NCBI GenBank assembly: GCA_964369475.1
Contig: CAYJFK010000078.1
Span: forward strand, 1 to 9,355
Direction of reading: 5' to 3'
Length of the DNA: 9,355 nt
From: CAYJFK01 sp964369475
GTDB taxonomy: Bacteria; Bacillota; Clostridia; Oscillospirales; Feifaniaceae
Positions 8,133 to 9,355 of the stretch are shown one piece after another. A program made the translations under genes and the position numbers. How positions within the stretch are numbered: the stretch's first letter is position 1; the number at the start of each line of letters is the position of its first letter. Below the pieces are notes generated by a model. That model saw nothing but the letters and a program-made list of their open reading frames with translations. It had not been told where the DNA came from and did no database searches.

Positions 8133-8167
8133 AGTGGCACTTCCAAGGCTTTGCAGTGGCGCTTTTA
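8133..8167. repeat. 13-bp direct repeat in the divergent control region
   Basis: AGTGGCnCTTyyA occurs at 8133-8145 and 8155-8167, with starts 22 bp apart, close to two helical turns. The second copy overlaps a small palindrome CGCTTT-TAC-AAAGCG (8160-8174). The placement between the two promoters suits a dimeric regulator site, but this is only a pattern match. Confidence 0.4.
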
Positions 8168-8207
8168 CAAAGCGTGGGAAAATTTAATAAAAAGTTAAAA
8201 CAAGATA

Positions 8208-8236
8208 TTGACATTTGAAAGCATACGTGTTACTAT
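8208..8236 (+). promoter_or_regulatory. Promoter of the chrA-like gene
   Basis: A consensus -35 TTGACA (8208-8213) is followed after 17 bases by -10 TACTAT (8231-8236), with a TGT extension (8228-8230). Transcription would begin near 8243. The -10 lies inside the left arm of an inverted repeat. Confidence 0.75.
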
Positions 8237-8275
8237 TATTACGAAATACGATAACGAAAATCGTAACAATAGTAA
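8230..8275. promoter_or_regulatory. Candidate operator: 15-bp inverted repeat over the chrA promoter
   Basis: The left arm TTACTATTATTACGA (8230-8244) and right arm TCGTAACAATAGTAA (8261-8275) are inverse complements at 14 of 15 positions, separated by 16 bases. The left arm covers the -10 and the probable start; the right arm ends just before the ribosome site. Because most of the left arm lies upstream of the transcript start, it is better explained as a protein-binding DNA site, probably a repressor operator, than as an RNA hairpin. Confidence 0.6.
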
Positions 8276-8277
8276 AA

Positions 8278-8283
8278 AAGGAG
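8278..8283 (+). promoter_or_regulatory. Ribosome binding site of the chrA-like gene
   Basis: AAGGAG lies 5 bases before the ATG at 8289. The longer frame that opens at the TTG of 8208 has no such site, and that TTG is part of the -35 box. Confidence 0.85.
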
Positions 8284-8288
8284 AAAAC

Positions 8289-9131
8289 ATGGCAAATCTT
8301 AGTTTTTTAAAAGATGTACTAATCTGCTCTTTGGGAGCATACGGAGGCCCTGAGGCTCATATTGGGGTATTTTTAAATCAGCTTGTAGGCAAAAAGAAAT
8401 ATATAACAGAGGAAGAACTTGTAGAGCTAAACGCTCTGTGCAGCATACTACCCGGGCCCACAAGCACGCAAACAATTGTGGCAGTGGGATACAAAATGGG
8501 CGGAAAACTACTTGCCTTTTTAACAATGGTCGTGTGGGCTCTACCTGTAATTTTGCTCATGACAGCACTGTCGTTTTTATACCCACTCCTCGAACACTAC
8601 GAAATCTCGTCCGACTTTATCAGATTTATACCTGCAATGGCAATAGCCTTTATATTGGTTGCAACATATAAAATATCCAAAAAAGTTATAAAGGACAAAA
8701 CAACACTCTTGCTTGCTCTGCTATCAACACTAATAATATACTTTTTCAGAGATCCGTGGATATATCCTGTACTGCTAATTATGGGCGGCATAGTGGCATG
8801 TTACGCCTACAAAGAAAAAAACATGTGGAACTACCAAAAGGTTACCTTCCCGTGGATATACTTAGTTTTACTTGTCGGTTTTGCATTTGCAACATTCTTG
8901 CTTGCAACGGTTTCAAACAACCTGTTTTACGAGCTTTTGTACCACTTCTACCGCTTTGGCTACCTCGTATTCGGAGGCGGACAGGTCGTCGTCCCACTTA
9001 TGTTTAACCAACTTGTCGACATCTCGGCAGTTATGACGGCAGAAGAATTTCTAACAGGCTATGGCTTAGTACAAGGTCTGCCCGGCCCAATGTTCAGTAG
9101 GGTGATAGATATAATCCGAACCCGTTTTTGA
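8289..9131 (+). CDS. chrA: ChrA-family (chromate) transporter, C-terminally truncated
   Basis: ChrA proteins are membrane carriers of the CHR family, best known for chromate efflux; many family members have unknown substrates. The first half carries YGGPEAHIG (18-26) and ILPGPTSTQ (53-61). The second, homologous half carries the paired motifs FGGGQVVVP (228-236) and QGLPGPMFS (262-270), so this is the two-domain long form, normally about 390-400 residues. After Ser270 (base 9098) the resemblance stops: only RVIDIIRTRF and a stop follow, and no other frame restores the family sequence. By comparison with the first half, about 110-120 residues are missing, including several membrane segments. 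Palindromic repeats begin within the last two codons. The promoter, operator and ribosome site are all intact. The protein is probably non-functional, through insertion, deletion or misassembly. The ATG at 8289 was chosen over 8208 by the ribosome site. Confidence 0.85.
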   Translation: MANLSFLKDVLICSLGAYGGPEAHIGVFLNQLVGKKKYITEEELVELNALCSILPGPTSTQTIVAVGYKMGGKLLAFLTMVVWALPVILLMTALSFLYPLLEHYEISSDFIRFIPAMAIAFILVATYKISKKVIKDKTTLLLALLSTLIIYFFRDPWIYPVLLIMGGIVACYAYKEKNMWNYQKVTFPWIYLVLLVGFAFATFLLATVSNNLFYELLYHFYRFGYLVFGGGQVVVPLMFNQLVDISAVMTAEEFLTGYGLVQGLPGPMFSRVIDIIRTRF

Positions 9132-9233
9132 AGCCACAGGGCGCCTTGTGGACTTCGTTACTCCACAGCGGCAATGCAGCAAGCATTGCCACTATGTAGT
9201 GCCTCGCCACAAAACGCCCTGTGGCTTCAAAAA
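9125..9233 (-). repeat. Palindromic repeat element 1 (structured, core read on minus)
   Basis: Outer arms of 27 bp (9125-9151 and 9207-9233) differ at two positions, and both differences become G-U pairs on the minus strand. An internal 8-bp stem GGCAATGC/GCATTGCC (9170-9177 and 9183-9190) has a 5-base loop. In minus-strand order the core holds CGAGGCA, GCAATGCTTGCTGC and GGAGTAACGAAG, all shared with the neighbouring element. It overlaps the last codons of the truncated chrA frame. Confidence 0.85.
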
Positions 9234-9244
9234 TCGCTTTGCGA

Positions 9245-9351
9245 CCCCTGACAGCGTGTGTCTTCGCCAGTCGAGGCATACGACGAGCGCAATGCTTGTT
9301 GCCTTGCCGAGGAGTATAACGAAGAATGGTGGAGACACACGCTGTCAGGGG
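9245..9351 (+). repeat. Palindromic repeat element 2 (same family, core read on plus)
   Basis: Outer arms 9245-9262 and 9334-9351 are perfect 18-bp inverse complements. The stem continues to 9269/9327 for 25 bp in total, with two G-U pairs on the plus strand. The core holds CGAGGCA (9272-9278), GCAATGCTTGTTGC (9289-9302) and GGAGTATAACGAAG (9311-9324), matching element 1 in the opposite orientation. The outer stem sequence is unrelated to that of element 1. Only four bases of the window follow, so flanking sequence is not visible. Confidence 0.85.
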
Positions 9352-9355
9352 CGGG

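Noticed and set aside
8208..8288. Longer N-terminus for the chrA-like protein from the TTG at 8208
   Set aside because: That TTG is the first half of the TTGACA -35 box, no ribosome site precedes it, and the encoded residues are not family-like.
9099..9124. Group II intron or IS end at the chrA break
   Set aside because: No convincing GUGYG-type intron boundary, transposase or terminal repeat can be seen in the few bases available.
9094..9279. Minus-strand 61-residue frame across the palindromic repeats
   Set aside because: It spans both repeat elements and the chrA end, has no ribosome site I can see, and is explained by the repeat sequence.

Overview
The window looks like part of the chromosome of an anaerobic member of the Firmicutes, most likely class Clostridia. 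The support is indirect: an addB-addA pair in the order typical of Gram-positive bacteria, zinc-type ribosomal protein L31, AGGAGG-type Shine-Dalgarno sites, tRNA genes with encoded CCA, and heavy use of ATA, AGA and AGG codons. I cannot name a genus.

Layout. Positions 1-5966 (+) hold the 3' part of addB and a complete addA, overlapping by one base. They encode the two subunits of the AddAB helicase-nuclease that resects double-strand breaks for RecA. Positions 5994-6558 (+) form a short translation-related unit: a promoter, rpmE (L31), a strong hairpin without a U-tract, tRNA-Arg(CCG), tRNA-Lys(TTT) and a clear intrinsic terminator. Positions 6559-6748 have no convincing gene but contain about 5.8 copies of a 15-bp tandem repeat. 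A perfect 20-bp hairpin (6749-6791) then closes a minus-strand gene for a DUF401-type membrane permease (6823-8025, TTG start with a perfect ribosome site).

A control region of about 260 bp (8026-8288) separates the permease gene from a divergent ChrA-type chromate-family transporter gene. It carries a promoter for each gene, a near-perfect 15-bp inverted repeat over the chrA -10 box, four copies of TACTATT (two of them being the arms of that repeat) and a 13-bp direct repeat.

The chrA reading frame loses all family resemblance right after its second LPGPMF motif and stops at 9131, about 110-120 residues early. The next 230 bp are two roughly 107-109 bp palindromic elements placed back to back. 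They share an internal core, but their outer stems are unrelated in sequence and still fully paired. Where the arms differ, the differences are G-U pairs on the strand that reads the core in one common orientation. This is the most unusual structure here: a dispersed, RNA-structured repeat family lying next to a disrupted transporter gene. The window ends inside or at the edge of the second element.
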